Part shown: positions 19,980 to 30,440 of the stretch, one piece after another
Numbering within the stretch: the first letter of the stretch is position 1
How the letters are laid out: the number at the start of each line of letters is the position of its first letter
Source: Moritella sp. Urea-trap-13
GTDB taxonomy: Bacteria > Pseudomonadota > Gammaproteobacteria > Enterobacterales > Moritellaceae
Length of the DNA: 64,000 bases
Assembly (NCBI RefSeq): GCF_002836355.1
Contig: NZ_PJCA01000028.1
Location: forward strand, 1 to 64,000
Reading direction: 5' to 3'
Program-made: the position numbers and the translations under genes
The notes under the pieces: generated by a model
What the model was told of the DNA's origin: nothing
Database searches by the model: none
Seen by the model: only the letters and a program-made list of their open reading frames with translations

Positions 19980-22424
19980 ATGACAACACCTATGCAACAA
20001 ACACCATCAATGTTAAGTCGAAGTTTCGTTAATGGCTTAGTTAAATCTCAGTACGTACCAGATAATCCGGTTGATGCGCTAAAGTTAGATTTAACGCGTC
20101 CCATTGTTTACGCATTAAAAACTAAATCAATGACGGATCTCGTCGCATTACAACGCGCCTGTAAAGAACTAGGCTTACCAGATCCGCTCACACCAATAAA
20201 AGTGAACGGGGTCATCATTCCCAGCTATGTTTGCTTAGATAACCCTGCGCCACTGTTTGGCAAAGCCAGAGATACCGATGTATTCTTTGAAAAATTTCAA
20301 CAGCTATTACGTTTACATAAAGACGATAAAGCCCTTGATATTCAATTGATGCCCGTAGCTCTATTTTGGGGCCGAGCACCAGGTAAAGAAGGTCAAGTAC
20401 CACTACTATCACTAGCCAACAGTATTTCGCCAAGTCGTTTACGTAAAACATTAATTGTCGGGCTGAATCGCAAAGACAACTTAGTGCGTTTTAATAAACC
20501 GGTATCGTTGCGTTTCATGGCCGACCAGCACGGTAGCGACGAGAAATTAGCCCAAAAATTAATTCGTGTTGCCAAGATCCATTTCAGTCGCCAAAAATTG
20601 GCCGCATCTGGTCCTAAACTACCGAATCGCTACCAACTGTTTGAGCAACTATTACGTAATCCAGAAGTCAAAAAAGCCATCCAAGTTGAGATTGCGGAAC
20701 ATAATATTTCAGCTAAAAAAGCTGAAAAACGCGCCAACGATTATATCGATGAAATCGTCAGTGATTTTTCTTATAAATTAGTAAAAAACAGTAGTAATTT
20801 TCTGGGCTGGTTGTGGAATAAAATCTACAGCGGCATCAAAGTTAATAACGCCGAGCAAGTGCGTAAACTCGCTGCCGATGGCCATGAAATTGTCTTCATG
20901 CCTTGCCATCGCAGCCATATGGATTACTTGCTTATTTCTTATGTTATTTACAATGAAGGTTTGATCCCGCCACACATTGCCGCAGGTATTAATCTTAATT
21001 TCTTCCCTGCAGGACCGATGTTCCGTCGTGGTGGCGCGTTCTTCTTACGTCGTACATTTAAAGGTAACAAGCTTTACGCAACCATCTTTAGAGAATACTT
21101 AAGCTTATTATTCTCTAAAGGTTATTCGGTTGAGTTCTTTACTGAGGGTGGGCGTAGCCGTACAGGTCGTTTATTACCACCAAAGACGGGCATGCTTAAC
21201 ATGACGTTACAAGCGATGTTAAGAGAGCAAAATCGACCAATTACGCTAGTGCCTGTATACCTAGGTTACGATCATGTGATGGAAGTAAGCACCTATGTAA
21301 AAGAATTGTCTGGTGCCAATAAGAAAAAAGAAAGTGTATTCCAAGTATTTGGTATCGCTAAAAAGCTAAGAAATTACGGTCAAGCATTTGTGAATTTTGG
21401 TGAGCCGATTAACCTTAATCAGTATTTAAATAAACACGTTGAAAACTGGCGTGATGACATGAATATGCCAGTTGAAGAACAGCCGCAATGGTTACAGCAA
21501 ACCACCCAAGACCTTGCCAACCAAGTGATGGTAAACATCAACAGTGCGGCAGCAGTTAACTCATTAACGATTTGTGCATTGATTCTACACGCGGCGCCAC
21601 ACAAGGCATTAAGCCGAGAAATTTTGGTCCAGCAAATTGATAGTTACTTAAAATTACTGCGTAATAACCCATACAGTGAATTCAGTACCTTGCCTGAAAA
21701 CAGCGCAGAAGAAATTCTGGATCAGGCCATCGCACTGAAAAAATTCACCGTACGTGAAGATAGCTTAGGACAAATGCTATCTATGTCATACGAACAAGCC
21801 GTGTTATTAACTTTCTACCGTAATAATATTTTACACCTGTTTGCATTACCGTCTTTAATTGCAGCAATCGTGACAGAAAATCCAACAACGAGTGTCGCAG
21901 ACATTAACGCTAAAGTGCGCCAACTTTACCCGTTAATTCAGGCTGAACTATTCTTGAAATACTCAGAAGATGAATTAAGTGATTGTATTACCGAGACGTT
22001 AGCAGAAATGCAACAACAAGGTCTAATTAACAATCACGATGATGTGGTAACCCCAGTGAATGAACGTCTCATGTCATTGAAGTTACTTGCTGCAAGCATT
22101 CAAGAAACATTGCAACGCTACGCAATTGTACTGACCGTATTAGAGCATGACCAAGTAATTGAAAGGGCTAATCTTGAAGATCGTAGTCAGCTAATTGCAG
22201 AGCGCCTATCATCACTAAACGGGGTTAGTGCGCCAGAGTTCTTTGATAAAAAAGTACTGACTATCTTTATTGATAAGCTGCAAGAACTACATTACCTATC
22301 CGATGCTGGTACCGCTAAAGCTGACAAAATTGGTCAGTTAGCTAATACAGTCAGAAGCTTAACCACACTAGAAGTAAAACAAACGATATCCGATGTGATG
22401 CTGAGTCAACAATCTAACGACTAG
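19980..22424 (+). CDS. plsB: Glycerol-3-phosphate 1-O-acyltransferase
   Basis: An 814-residue inner membrane enzyme that puts the first acyl chain on glycerol-3-phosphate in phospholipid synthesis. The four acyltransferase blocks are in order: HRSHMDYLL (catalytic HX4D), GPMFRRGGAFFLRR, FTEGGRSRTGRLLPPK and TLVPVYLGYD. Length matches E. coli PlsB (807). The ATG lacks a strong ribosome binding site; an ATG at 19992 is the alternative. The lexA/plsB/ubiA/ubiC neighbourhood matches enteric gene order. Confidence 0.95.
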   Translation: MTTPMQQTPSMLSRSFVNGLVKSQYVPDNPVDALKLDLTRPIVYALKTKSMTDLVALQRACKELGLPDPLTPIKVNGVIIPSYVCLDNPAPLFGKARDTDVFFEKFQQLLRLHKDDKALDIQLMPVALFWGRAPGKEGQVPLLSLANSISPSRLRKTLIVGLNRKDNLVRFNKPVSLRFMADQHGSDEKLAQKLIRVAKIHFSRQKLAASGPKLPNRYQLFEQLLRNPEVKKAIQVEIAEHNISAKKAEKRANDYIDEIVSDFSYKLVKNSSNFLGWLWNKIYSGIKVNNAEQVRKLAADGHEIVFMPCHRSHMDYLLISYVIYNEGLIPPHIAAGINLNFFPAGPMFRRGGAFFLRRTFKGNKLYATIFREYLSLLFSKGYSVEFFTEGGRSRTGRLLPPKTGMLNMTLQAMLREQNRPITLVPVYLGYDHVMEVSTYVKELSGANKKKESVFQVFGIAKKLRNYGQAFVNFGEPINLNQYLNKHVENWRDDMNMPVEEQPQWLQQTTQDLANQVMVNINSAAAVNSLTICALILHAAPHKALSREILVQQIDSYLKLLRNNPYSEFSTLPENSAEEILDQAIALKKFTVREDSLGQMLSMSYEQAVLLTFYRNNILHLFALPSLIAAIVTENPTTSVADINAKVRQLYPLIQAELFLKYSEDELSDCITETLAEMQQQGLINNHDDVVTPVNERLMSLKLLAASIQETLQRYAIVLTVLEHDQVIERANLEDRSQLIAERLSSLNGVSAPEFFDKKVLTIFIDKLQELHYLSDAGTAKADKIGQLANTVRSLTTLEVKQTISDVMLSQQSND

Positions 22425-22494
22425 TATTAGTGTGCCAGAGGTCGGCTGATTAATATAAGCAGTTTACTTCTCGGCATTCGATATTGAAGATAAT

Positions 22495-22518
22495 AAAAAG
22501 GAGCCGAGGCTCCTTTTT
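22495..22518. terminator. Bidirectional terminator between plsB and ubiA
   Basis: AAAAAGGAGC (22495-22504) pairs with GCTCCTTTTT (22509-22518) around a CGAG loop. It gives five T in both directions, between convergent genes. Confidence 0.9.
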
Positions 22519-22578
22519 ATTATTGTAGTACAGCCCTAATTCGGCGATAAAACACTTATAAATAGCTTAACTCTTTAC

Positions 22579-23439
22579 TTATAAATAACTTAACACCAGG
22601 CTTACAAAGATAACCATACCAACATAATTATTATTCAAAAAAGCCTTAAAGCAAGATTCTCTATCACGATTAACAATCAAGGTCTGTTGATAAACAAATA
22701 ACCCCGCAACAATCGTTAGACCAATAAAATACACGCTTGGTAATACCAATAACCAACCTAGTACCCCTAGACATAACAAGCACGATAGCTGTAATAATCC
22801 CACGATCAGTTTATCTTTTTCGGCAAACAAAATGGCCGTAGACTTAATGCCAATTTTTAAATCATCATCGCGGTCAACCATGGCATATAAGGTATCAAAA
22901 ACGACTGTCCATAAGATATTAGCCAAAAATAATAACCATACATAACTCGGTACGGTATCTAATTGCGCTGCAAACCCCATCGGAATAGCCCAACCAAATG
23001 CCATGCCTAATACCACTTGAGGAAAATGAGTATAGCGCTTCATAAACGGATAACATGCGGCAAGGCCAACTGCCACAAACGATAACATGATCGTCAAGGT
23101 ATTCATGGTCAGTACGAGTAGAAAGGCTAACAAAGTCAAAGCAAAGAAAAATGTTAATGCAGCACGACTCGATATGCGTCCAGCAGCCAGCGGTCTATTT
23201 TCAGTTCGCTTGACATGCCCATCAACACGGCGGTCGGCAAAGTCATTAATAACACAACCTGCCGAGCGCATTAAGATCACACCTAATACAAATACAACTA
23301 GCACATCTAATTTTGGTAATCCTTGCGCTGCGATCCATAATGCCCATAGCGTCGGCCACAATAATAACAAAGTGCCAATTGGCTTATCGATACGCGTAAG
23401 CTGGATATAATCTTGCATTTTTGCTGTCATGATAGACAT
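22579..23439 (-). CDS. ubiA: 4-hydroxybenzoate octaprenyltransferase
   Basis: A 286-residue integral membrane prenyltransferase of ubiquinone synthesis. The two Asp-rich motifs are [11 protein letters not shown] and [16 protein letters not shown], and [20 protein letters not shown] marks the N-terminus. It joins an octaprenyl chain to 4-hydroxybenzoate made by the neighbouring UbiC. The ATG at 23439 has AAGGA ten bases upstream. It lies 15 bases behind ubiC, so ubiC-ubiA is an operon. Confidence 0.94.
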   Translation of the reverse strand: MSIMTAKMQDYIQLTRIDKPIGTLLLLWPTLWALWIAAQGLPKLDVLVVFVLGVILMRSAGCVINDFADRRVDGHVKRTENRPLAAGRISSRAALTFFFALTLLAFLLVLTMNTLTIMLSFVAVGLAACYPFMKRYTHFPQVVLGMAFGWAIPMGFAAQLDTVPSYVWLLFLANILWTVVFDTLYAMVDRDDDLKIGIKSTAILFAEKDKLIVGLLQLSCLLCLGVLGWLLVLPSVYFIGLTIVAGLFVYQQTLIVNRDRESCFKAFLNNNYVGMVIFVSLVLSYL

Positions 23440-23454
23440 ATGTTCAACGTCCTT

Positions 23455-24090
23455 TTATTCTTTATATGCCGATGCATCAGGTAAAAAAACTTCCGATACC
23501 AGCAACGATTTGCCATTCAACAGAAAACATGATCGACGACCAAACAGCACTGTTTTCGGTGTTGAACTAAATAGCTGAGATAACGAATATACTTTACTCT
23601 GCGCATCAAACGCTGCGATTTCAATTTCACTACGCTGCATATCTGGCGCACTAAATAACACACTGCCTAATGAACGATTACCCAACTGATCAAGTTCACC
23701 ACCTGGAGCTGTTAACATATTAAGCGGCATAACACTGCGTGCAAATACCCAAGGGGTACCATCGAGTTTCAACAGTACTTCACGTACGAAACCAAGGTCT
23801 TCAGCTAAATTTAATTTTGTTTTTTCATCATCGGATAATGCATAATTGCCTTCACTTAATATCTCAACGCTAAATTTCTGACAATATTGCTTCAGCCTTG
23901 CGGTTAAAGAACCGGTATCAACTAACCAATCATAAAGGTTCACAGATAAGCTATCCTCTAATATGCTCGGCCATAACCACTTAGCATCACAGCCAATCGG
24001 ATAGTTCGGTAATGTCAGTTCACGCACCCGCGTATTATCTATATTATCAGGCATATTATAAATTACTTTTTTAACAACGAAATCAGGCAT
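23455..24090 (-). CDS. ubiC: Chorismate--pyruvate lyase
   Basis: A 211-residue cytoplasmic enzyme that releases pyruvate from chorismate to give 4-hydroxybenzoate, the first committed step of ubiquinone synthesis. Recognised from DWLVDTGSLTARLKQYC, VREVLLKLDGTPWVFARSVMP (product-binding arginine), LGNRSLGSVLFS and the C-terminal LLVSEVFLP. The start could be ATG 24090 or ATG 24054; neither has a strong ribosome binding site. Confidence 0.9.
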   Translation of the reverse strand: MPDFVVKKVIYNMPDNIDNTRVRELTLPNYPIGCDAKWLWPSILEDSLSVNLYDWLVDTGSLTARLKQYCQKFSVEILSEGNYALSDDEKTKLNLAEDLGFVREVLLKLDGTPWVFARSVMPLNMLTAPGGELDQLGNRSLGSVLFSAPDMQRSEIEIAAFDAQSKVYSLSQLFSSTPKTVLFGRRSCFLLNGKSLLVSEVFLPDASAYKE

Positions 24091-24228
24091 AATTATCTGC
24101 TATTCAGACTAAGATTGTAAGTCGGGGTGCAAGTTGTTGGCGGATTTATTTAATTAATCATTTGAAATTGCGTATACTGGCCTACAAGCTTGTTTCTTTC
24201 GCGCCTCATTTAACTAAGGATACGGTAA

Positions 24229-24633
24229 ATGAAAAAACTACTCTGGCTATTATGCATGCTCACAGCCTCACTCTCACCTACCACCGTATCAGCAAACGAT
24301 AGCAATAAACCTGTGTATATTTATTTCGGCTTAGAGCCAGATATTATTACTAACTATACCAGTGAAACGAATAAGATTGGTTTTATCAGTGTCGCAGTCG
24401 AATTTATGCTAGCAGACAATGACGGCTTGGATATTATTGAAAAGCATGAACCTTTGCTCAGAGATAAAATAATTTCATTATTAGGTCAACAATCACCACA
24501 GCATTTACGTTCGCTGACTGGTCGAGAAGAAGTCCGAAAAATGATCCAAAATGAAGTGAACAGCTTACTGCAGCAAGAGACTGGCAAAGCCGTTATTGAA
24601 AACCTATTATTTACCAAATATTTATTAATGTAA
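24229..24633 (+). CDS. FliL-like exported protein
   Basis: A 134-residue protein. A cleavable signal peptide (KKLLWLLCMLTASLSPTTVSA) precedes a domain similar to the FliL periplasmic region (VYIYFGLEPDIITNY, FISVAVEFMLADNDGLDIIEKHEPLLRDKII, GREEVRKMIQNEVNSLL). Classical FliL has an uncleaved membrane anchor and stabilises the flagellar stator. This version looks secreted to the periplasm and sits away from flagellar genes, so any motility role is inference. AAGGA lies seven bases before the ATG. Confidence 0.75.
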   Translation: MKKLLWLLCMLTASLSPTTVSANDSNKPVYIYFGLEPDIITNYTSETNKIGFISVAVEFMLADNDGLDIIEKHEPLLRDKIISLLGQQSPQHLRSLTGREEVRKMIQNEVNSLLQQETGKAVIENLLFTKYLLM

Positions 24634-24634
24634 T

Positions 24635-24666
24635 AAAAAAGGAGTAAGCCGCTTAGCCTACTCCTT
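24635..24666 (-). terminator. Terminator of hldE
   Basis: On the minus strand AAGGAGTA (24666-24659) pairs with TACTCCTT (24646-24639), followed by a run of T (24640-24635). It serves the glpE-glpG-hldE unit; in the other direction the T tract is missing. Confidence 0.75.
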
Positions 24667-24737
24667 ATCAATTTAATGATTCTGCCGAGTTATAAACAAC
24701 CACTGATTAGCGGTTATGGCGTTCATACCTAGGGATA

Positions 24738-26159
24738 TTAACTTTTTATAGCATTAATAATGGCCGTTGTAGAGCAACCATCTTCAAATTGTAAAATATT
24801 AACCTTACCACCATTTGCTAACACTTGTTTATGCCCTGCGATCTCTTCAACCTTGTAATCACCACCTTTGACTAATACATCCGGTAGCAATTCAGCGATT
24901 AAACGTTCTGGTGTTTCTTCAGCAAATTCAACAACCCAATCAACAGCACCTAAAGCCGCGAGTACCGTCATACGGCGATCACAAGTATTAATCGGTCGAC
25001 TAGACCCTTTCAGGGCTCGAACAGAGGCATCAGAATTAACCGCAACAATTAAGCGTTGACCCAATTTACGCGCAGAGTTTAGATAAGACACATGACCTGC
25101 ATGGAGAATATCAAAACAGCCATTGGTCATAACAATATCTTCACCACGCAATTGCGCTGACTTCACCGCTATTTTCAATTGCTCTTCAGATAATACCCCA
25201 AAGCCACTTTCGTGCGAGCCATAAACTGAATTAGCTAATTCAATTGGACTTACTGTCGAAGTACCAATTTTAGCGACAACAACACTGGCACCGGCATTGG
25301 CTAATGCGCAAGCTTGCTCTAACGATGAACCCGCAGATACAGCAGCCGCTAATACCGAGATAACCGTATCACCTGCACCCGTCACGTCATATACTTCTTG
25401 TGCGAGAGCAGGCAAATGAAATTCATCTTCATCTGCGCGGATTAACGTCATGCCTTTTTCACTACGGGTAACTAATAATGCTTCAAAATCATGTTCAGCA
25501 ATGAGCTTACGGCCTTTTTCAACCAAATCTTGTTCACTTTTACAATGACCAACAACCGCTTCAAATTCGGATAAATTCGGTGTTAATAACGTCGCACCAC
25601 GGTATTTCTCAAAATCACAGCCTTTGGGATCAACAAAAACTTTTACGCCCTGCTGTTTAGCCGCTTGGATCATTTGGCGTACTTCAACCAAGGCGCCCTT
25701 ATTATAATCCGATACTATCATCACTGAATAATCAGCTAAATTAGCAATGGTTTTCGCCACCAGAGGTTGGGTATCGACAGCCGCAGTAGATTCTTCAAAA
25801 TCTAAGCGGATAACTTGTTGGCCACGGCTTAATACGCGTAATTTGGTAATCGTTGGATAATCATCTAACTGCAAAAAATCACAGGTAACATCAACCGCAC
25901 TCATTTTACCGCATAACGCTTGTGCCGCTTCATCATTACCGGTTAAGCCCAGCAGCTTAGCGCTGGCACCTAAAGCAGCAAGATTAAGTGCCACGTTAGC
26001 GGCACCACCAGGACGGTCTTCAACGTTACCGACTTTAACGATAGGTACTGGCGCTTCAGGAGAAATACGGCTGGAATCGCCGGTCCAATAACGATCTAAC
26101 ATGACATCGCCAACGACTAATATTTTTGCAGTGTTAAAGTCAGGTAAAATGATTTCCAT
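24738..26159 (-). CDS. hldE: Bifunctional heptose-7-phosphate kinase / heptose-1-phosphate adenylyltransferase
   Basis: A 473-residue two-domain enzyme. Residues 1-318 form a ribokinase-like kinase ([38 protein letters not shown]). Residues 344-473 form a nucleotidyltransferase ([16 protein letters not shown] with the HxGH motif). Together they make ADP-glycero-manno-heptose for the LPS inner core. It ends the glpE-glpG-hldE unit and lies close to waaA and the heptosyltransferase-family gene. Confidence 0.95.
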   Translation of the reverse strand: MEIILPDFNTAKILVVGDVMLDRYWTGDSSRISPEAPVPIVKVGNVEDRPGGAANVALNLAALGASAKLLGLTGNDEAAQALCGKMSAVDVTCDFLQLDDYPTITKLRVLSRGQQVIRLDFEESTAAVDTQPLVAKTIANLADYSVMIVSDYNKGALVEVRQMIQAAKQQGVKVFVDPKGCDFEKYRGATLLTPNLSEFEAVVGHCKSEQDLVEKGRKLIAEHDFEALLVTRSEKGMTLIRADEDEFHLPALAQEVYDVTGAGDTVISVLAAAVSAGSSLEQACALANAGASVVVAKIGTSTVSPIELANSVYGSHESGFGVLSEEQLKIAVKSAQLRGEDIVMTNGCFDILHAGHVSYLNSARKLGQRLIVAVNSDASVRALKGSSRPINTCDRRMTVLAALGAVDWVVEFAEETPERLIAELLPDVLVKGGDYKVEEIAGHKQVLANGGKVNILQFEDGCSTTAIINAIKS

Positions 26160-26176
26160 TATTTTCTCGATAATAT

Positions 26177-27025
26177 CTAGTTAAAAGATTTAAATTTATG
26201 GTCTATAAACGCTTGGCTACAGCCGACAACTAAGCCAAGTACGTGAGCAGCATTGGCAACATTAAGGCCGAATATAGGGAAAAAGCCAAGCACCAACCAA
26301 ACTAACAGAAAGCCAATATAAGGCTTAGGTAAACTAATACCTTGTGCAGGCGCTAACCAACCAGTCCACCAAATATAACCGACCAGCGCATAAACTACAC
26401 CCGATAAGCCACCAAAATTAGGCCCTGATAATAAAAACTGACCGATATTGGGTATTAACGCGGCAACTAAAAACAGTAACAATAATTTTTTACTACCCAG
26501 CTTGTTTTCAATTTGGCCACCAAGATACCACCACCATAATAAATTAAACACTAGGTGTAAAACTGAAAAGTGAATGATCGCTGGGGTAAACAATCGCCAA
26601 ACTTCACTCCATGAGGTAAAACTTAAATCATACGGAAAATGCAGTGCGGCAAAGATAAATTCATTTTGCGTCAACATGCTAAAGTACATCGCCACAAAGA
26701 CAACGACACTCAAAGCAAAGATAGTCAGCGTCACTTTGCCCGCATGCGTCAGGAAGTTACTCAGCATATTACCCGAACCATAGCTGAAACTCGCCGTTCT
26801 GGTATCTGCTACATCCCACGATGCCGCTTGGTATTTTTCTTGATAAGGGTCAGCCAAAAACAAGTCAAGTTCTGCTGATGCCGCTTCAACGTGCGTCATC
26901 GCAGGTAAACAAATCGCAAAGCCCTCATCTACCGGTGCGATTTTCGCATCAATTTTTTGTACCGCTAAATAATCGACAAAAGCCTGGGCCATACGTGGAT
27001 TATTAATTACACCAATCTCGATCAT
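26177..27025 (-). CDS. glpG: Rhomboid intramembrane serine protease GlpG
   Basis: A 282-residue protein. A soluble N-terminal domain (about 1-75) is followed by six transmembrane segments. The catalytic Ser208 lies in [11 protein letters not shown] and His261 in [10 protein letters not shown], the same spacing as Ser201/His254 of E. coli. [18 protein letters not shown] contributes the HxxxN oxyanion region. It cleaves membrane proteins within the bilayer. It lies nine bases behind glpE. Confidence 0.94.
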   Translation of the reverse strand: MIEIGVINNPRMAQAFVDYLAVQKIDAKIAPVDEGFAICLPAMTHVEAASAELDLFLADPYQEKYQAASWDVADTRTASFSYGSGNMLSNFLTHAGKVTLTIFALSVVVFVAMYFSMLTQNEFIFAALHFPYDLSFTSWSEVWRLFTPAIIHFSVLHLVFNLLWWWYLGGQIENKLGSKKLLLLFLVAALIPNIGQFLLSGPNFGGLSGVVYALVGYIWWTGWLAPAQGISLPKPYIGFLLVWLVLGFFPIFGLNVANAAHVLGLVVGCSQAFIDHKFKSFN

Positions 27026-27034
27026 TACTATTAC

Positions 27035-27355
27035 CTATTTTGTCACAAACGCACATTCTCGACGCCAAGCTTCAAAGCCACCGTCCATGCTATAAACATC
27101 TTCAAAACCTTGTTCCACTAAATATTGCGCGGCACCTTGGCTACTACGGCCATGATAACAAACCACAACAACAGGCGTATCAAAATCAGTTTGTTGCATA
27201 AAATTGCCTAACACCGAGTCTGTTAAGTGCAAGGAATCTTCGATATGCGCATCGCTAAATGATTGCGGATCGCGAATGTCGACGATTTTAAGGCCGGCAC
27301 TATCACTTACTAATTGTTTAACTTCGTTAATTGAAATATGTTTAAAACTATCCAT
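27035..27355 (-). CDS. glpE: Thiosulfate sulfurtransferase GlpE
   Basis: A 106-residue single-domain rhodanese. The active-site cysteine lies in VVVCYHGRSSQGAAQYL, and VDIRDPQSFSDAHI is the typical N-terminal motif. It transfers sulfur from thiosulfate to an acceptor in the cytoplasm. It heads the unit with glpG, as in E. coli, though no glpR follows here. Confidence 0.93.
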   Translation of the reverse strand: MDSFKHISINEVKQLVSDSAGLKIVDIRDPQSFSDAHIEDSLHLTDSVLGNFMQQTDFDTPVVVVCYHGRSSQGAAQYLVEQGFEDVYSMDGGFEAWRRECAFVTK

Positions 27356-27487
27356 GCTACACCTTAATATAATTTAATTTCGCTCGAGTATATGACCACA
27401 AACACCGAATTTAACAATTCAACAGCGAACCATTAGCTTATGATGATATTATCACATTGCTTATATTGATACAGAAGGGAATATTGA

Positions 27488-28795
27488 ATGCTCAGTCGAA
27501 CACTCTACACCACGTTACTTTATGCAACTTCACCGTTGATATTTTCACTACTGTTGAAAACCAAGAAAGGTAAACCGCCGGTAGGAGACCGCTGGAAAGA
27601 GTTCGTCGGTATCGCGCCTGAGTTAAAGCAACCTCAACAACCAATCTGGATCCATGCCGTATCTGTGGGGGAAGTGATCGCAGCAACCCCGATTATCAAC
27701 GCGCTACAGCAACATTATCCAGAGCAACCATTACTGCTCACCACAACAACCAGTACGGGTGCCGAACGTGTGGCAGCGTTAACGGGTAACATTGAGCACA
27801 GATACTTCCCTGCTGATTATCCTTGCGCCGTCAAACAATTTATTAAACGCATGCAACCAGCGCTGTGTTTAATCATGGAAACGGAACTGTGGCCAAACAT
27901 GCTGACTATTTGTAAAGACCAAGATATCCCAACGATAGTGGTCAATGCGCGATTATCAGCAAAGTCGCAACAAAAATATCAACGTTTTCAATCCCTGTTC
28001 TCAACGCCATTGCAAAAAATAAGTCATATTTTATGTCAGGATGAAAATGATCAACGTCGCTTTAAATCTTTAGGATTAAGCCAAGCACAACTGTCTGTCA
28101 CTGGTACGGTAAAATTTGATATTCAATTTTCAGACGCCATTATCAATAGCGGACTTGCACTACGTCAACAACTGGGCCAACAACGTCCTGTCGTCATCGC
28201 ATCAAGCACCCATAAAGGTGAAGACGAGATCGTACTTTCGGCGTTTGAGCAAGTAAAGCAGCAACACCCTAATGCAGTATTGATATTGGTGCCTCGTCAT
28301 CCCGAACGCTTTGATGATGTGGCGACTCTCTGTTTAAGTAAGTTCCCTCAAACCCAACGACGCAGCCTGACTAAAGCAATAGATGACTTGAGTAATTGCG
28401 ATATTTATTTGGGGGATAGTATGGGCGAAATGCCGATTCTACTTGCCGCTAGCGATATCTGCTTTATGGGCGGCAGTTTAATTGGTGATAAAGTCGGTGG
28501 ACATAATTTATTAGAACCCGCCGCATTATCAAAAGCCTGCATCACCGGACCAAGTTACTTTAACTTTGCAGATGTCACAGCACAATTACTCGATTGTGAC
28601 GGAGTTGCGGTCGTCAATGATGAGCTTGAATTAGCCAATAAAATAAATACATTGATATCACAACCAGAAATGGCAGTAACAATGGGACGACAAGCAAAAA
28701 GTGTTGTAGAGAAGAACAAAGGTGCGCTTAGCAAGATCATGCAAACGCTAATCTATTACATCGACCAAACGCTGCAACAAGCCAATATAAAATAG
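27488..28795 (+). CDS. waaA: 3-deoxy-D-manno-octulosonic acid (Kdo) transferase
   Basis: A 435-residue GT-B glycosyltransferase anchored by an N-terminal hydrophobic segment. The active-site glutamate lies in IHAVSVGEVIAATP. ETELWPNML, GTVKFD and GGHNLLEPAALSKACITGP are typical of WaaA/KdtA. It adds Kdo from CMP-Kdo to lipid A precursor. One or two Kdo units cannot be decided from sequence, but the nearby kdkA suggests a single phosphorylated Kdo, as in Haemophilus and Vibrio. Confidence 0.94.
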   Translation: MLSRTLYTTLLYATSPLIFSLLLKTKKGKPPVGDRWKEFVGIAPELKQPQQPIWIHAVSVGEVIAATPIINALQQHYPEQPLLLTTTTSTGAERVAALTGNIEHRYFPADYPCAVKQFIKRMQPALCLIMETELWPNMLTICKDQDIPTIVVNARLSAKSQQKYQRFQSLFSTPLQKISHILCQDENDQRRFKSLGLSQAQLSVTGTVKFDIQFSDAIINSGLALRQQLGQQRPVVIASSTHKGEDEIVLSAFEQVKQQHPNAVLILVPRHPERFDDVATLCLSKFPQTQRRSLTKAIDDLSNCDIYLGDSMGEMPILLAASDICFMGGSLIGDKVGGHNLLEPAALSKACITGPSYFNFADVTAQLLDCDGVAVVNDELELANKINTLISQPEMAVTMGRQAKSVVEKNKGALSKIMQTLIYYIDQTLQQANIK

Positions 28796-28811
28796 TGGCG
28801 TTCATCAATAT

Positions 28812-28854
28812 GGTTTATCTTAAGCAACGATATAATCGAAAATAAAGATAAACC
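28812..28854 (+). terminator. Possible terminator hairpin after waaA
   Basis: GGTTTATCTT (28812-28821) and AAGATAAACC (28845-28854) form a perfect 10-bp stem with a 23-base loop between waaA and the convergent TetR gene. The long loop and missing T tract make it weak. Confidence 0.4.
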
Positions 28855-28885
28855 CTATTGAGCATCACACGGCTAACTTTAAAAA

Positions 28886-29551
28886 TTAACCATTAACTTC
28901 AGGCGCAACCGTTTCAGCGGTGGCTAAACGTAAATAGTATTCACGCATATGCTGATAATCAACCAAGGCTTTCTCGGTAAAGTATGGCTTCATCATAAAG
29001 ATTGATTTTAGAATGCCACGATAGATATCGGTCTTATATACCTTCGCATCTTTACTGATTGTCGTGCGATAGCTTACCCAAGAAACTAATACTACCTTAA
29101 TAGAATTGGCTAACTCGTCCAGATCTTCAATCGGAATATTCACCACATTATTTTTCTGCAAAGAGAATAACAAATCAACTTCACGCTGTGCTGATACCTC
29201 TTGGAATTTTAAATATTTCTTATGTAAGTTCGGATCGCGAGATAATAAAGTCGGTAAACTGTAATATAAAAATCGAAAACGCCACATGGTTTCAAACATA
29301 GAATCTAAATAACGCATCATCACTTCCAATGTCACTTCACCTTCACTGTGAGGCTGGAAATGCTCCGCGAGATAATTAACGTACTGATCGAAAATAGAAT
29401 CAATAATGTCTTCTTTGTTGCGGAAATGATAATACAGATTGCCAGGACTAATGCCTAAATGTGCGGCAATATGATTGGTAGTGACATTACGCTCACCACA
29501 TTCATTAAACAACTCAAGTGCCGTATGAATGATCTTATCTCTGGTTTTCAT
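28886..29551 (-). CDS. TetR-family transcriptional regulator
   Basis: A 221-residue regulator. The N-terminal helix-turn-helix is TTNHIAAHLGISPGNLYYHFRNKEDIIDSIF. The remaining two thirds is a helical ligand-binding domain with MWRFRFLYYSLPTLLSRDPNLHKKYLKF, a pattern seen in a widespread group of proteobacterial TetR proteins of unclear ligand. It lies between waaA and kdkA. No operator was identified. Confidence 0.85.
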   Translation of the reverse strand: MKTRDKIIHTALELFNECGERNVTTNHIAAHLGISPGNLYYHFRNKEDIIDSIFDQYVNYLAEHFQPHSEGEVTLEVMMRYLDSMFETMWRFRFLYYSLPTLLSRDPNLHKKYLKFQEVSAQREVDLLFSLQKNNVVNIPIEDLDELANSIKVVLVSWVSYRTTISKDAKVYKTDIYRGILKSIFMMKPYFTEKALVDYQHMREYYLRLATAETVAPEVNG

Positions 29552-29645
29552 GAAAATGACCGCTTTGATTTATAATAGATTTGTTAATACTCGCACATTT
29601 ATTACTAAATGACACAGTGTAATATCTCATTGTTAGAATATTCGC

Positions 29646-30353
29646 TCAATTCTGATAACCTGCGAGTAACAAATCCCAATCTGTGGTTTGCCATTTAAAT
29701 GCCGTATCTTTATTTTTCTCTTTCACAAAAGAGCGTTTTAGACGGGCTAGGTTGGCTTGTTTCCACGCATCAGCCGCAGGTTTAAATTTACAACGGTCAA
29801 AATCAATCAACCACCACTTACCATCACCATCTAAGATAATATTGTGGGTATTTAAATCCGCATGCCATAAGTTAACATCGTGAAAACGTCTTATCATCGC
29901 GCCAATCTGCTGGTAATCAACTTGATTCAACGCGCGATCTTTTAATACCGCGACTAAGTCGTTAGCACCGGCAATTTTTTGGGTAATTAAATCAGCACGA
30001 TAAAATAATCCGTGTTTAATTACCTGACCTGCAATTGGCTGTGGTACCGGTAAATTTTTATCCACTAATTGCTGAGTCACCAAAAATTCTTGATAAGCAC
30101 GGGTATTTTTAAGCCCGGTATAGCAATATCCATCCTTGATGAGCTTACCAATCAGTCCACCGCGATGATAATGACGTAATACAAACTCATCATTATTTAT
30201 CTTGAAAAACCAGGTAATACCACGACCAAACGCAGAACCGATAATGGCATTGTTGCGCTGCCAATATGCGCCATCAAAATATTCTGAGGTGATTTCGTCT
30301 TTTAATTCGTCCTGAAAAAATAAGACTCGAGCGCCTTGTGTGTCTATTAACAT
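29646..30353 (-). CDS. kdkA: 3-deoxy-D-manno-octulosonic acid kinase
   Basis: A 235-residue small-molecule kinase of the KdkA/InaA group. GGLIGKLIKDGYCY lies near the N-terminus, the catalytic loop is LWHADLNTHNIILD and the metal-binding DFD lies in WLIDFDRCKF. It phosphorylates the single Kdo of the LPS inner core at O-4. It abuts the divergent heptosyltransferase-family gene. Confidence 0.92.
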   Translation of the reverse strand: MLIDTQGARVLFFQDELKDEITSEYFDGAYWQRNNAIIGSAFGRGITWFFKINNDEFVLRHYHRGGLIGKLIKDGYCYTGLKNTRAYQEFLVTQQLVDKNLPVPQPIAGQVIKHGLFYRADLITQKIAGANDLVAVLKDRALNQVDYQQIGAMIRRFHDVNLWHADLNTHNIILDGDGKWWLIDFDRCKFKPAADAWKQANLARLKRSFVKEKNKDTAFKWQTTDWDLLLAGYQN

Positions 30354-30440
30354 GTGTTCTCCAAAAAAACTTCGCTGATAAATTTTACATTACCTCAAAC
30401 GATTTGCATAATAGCCTTTTACATTCAACAACTAGAAATC

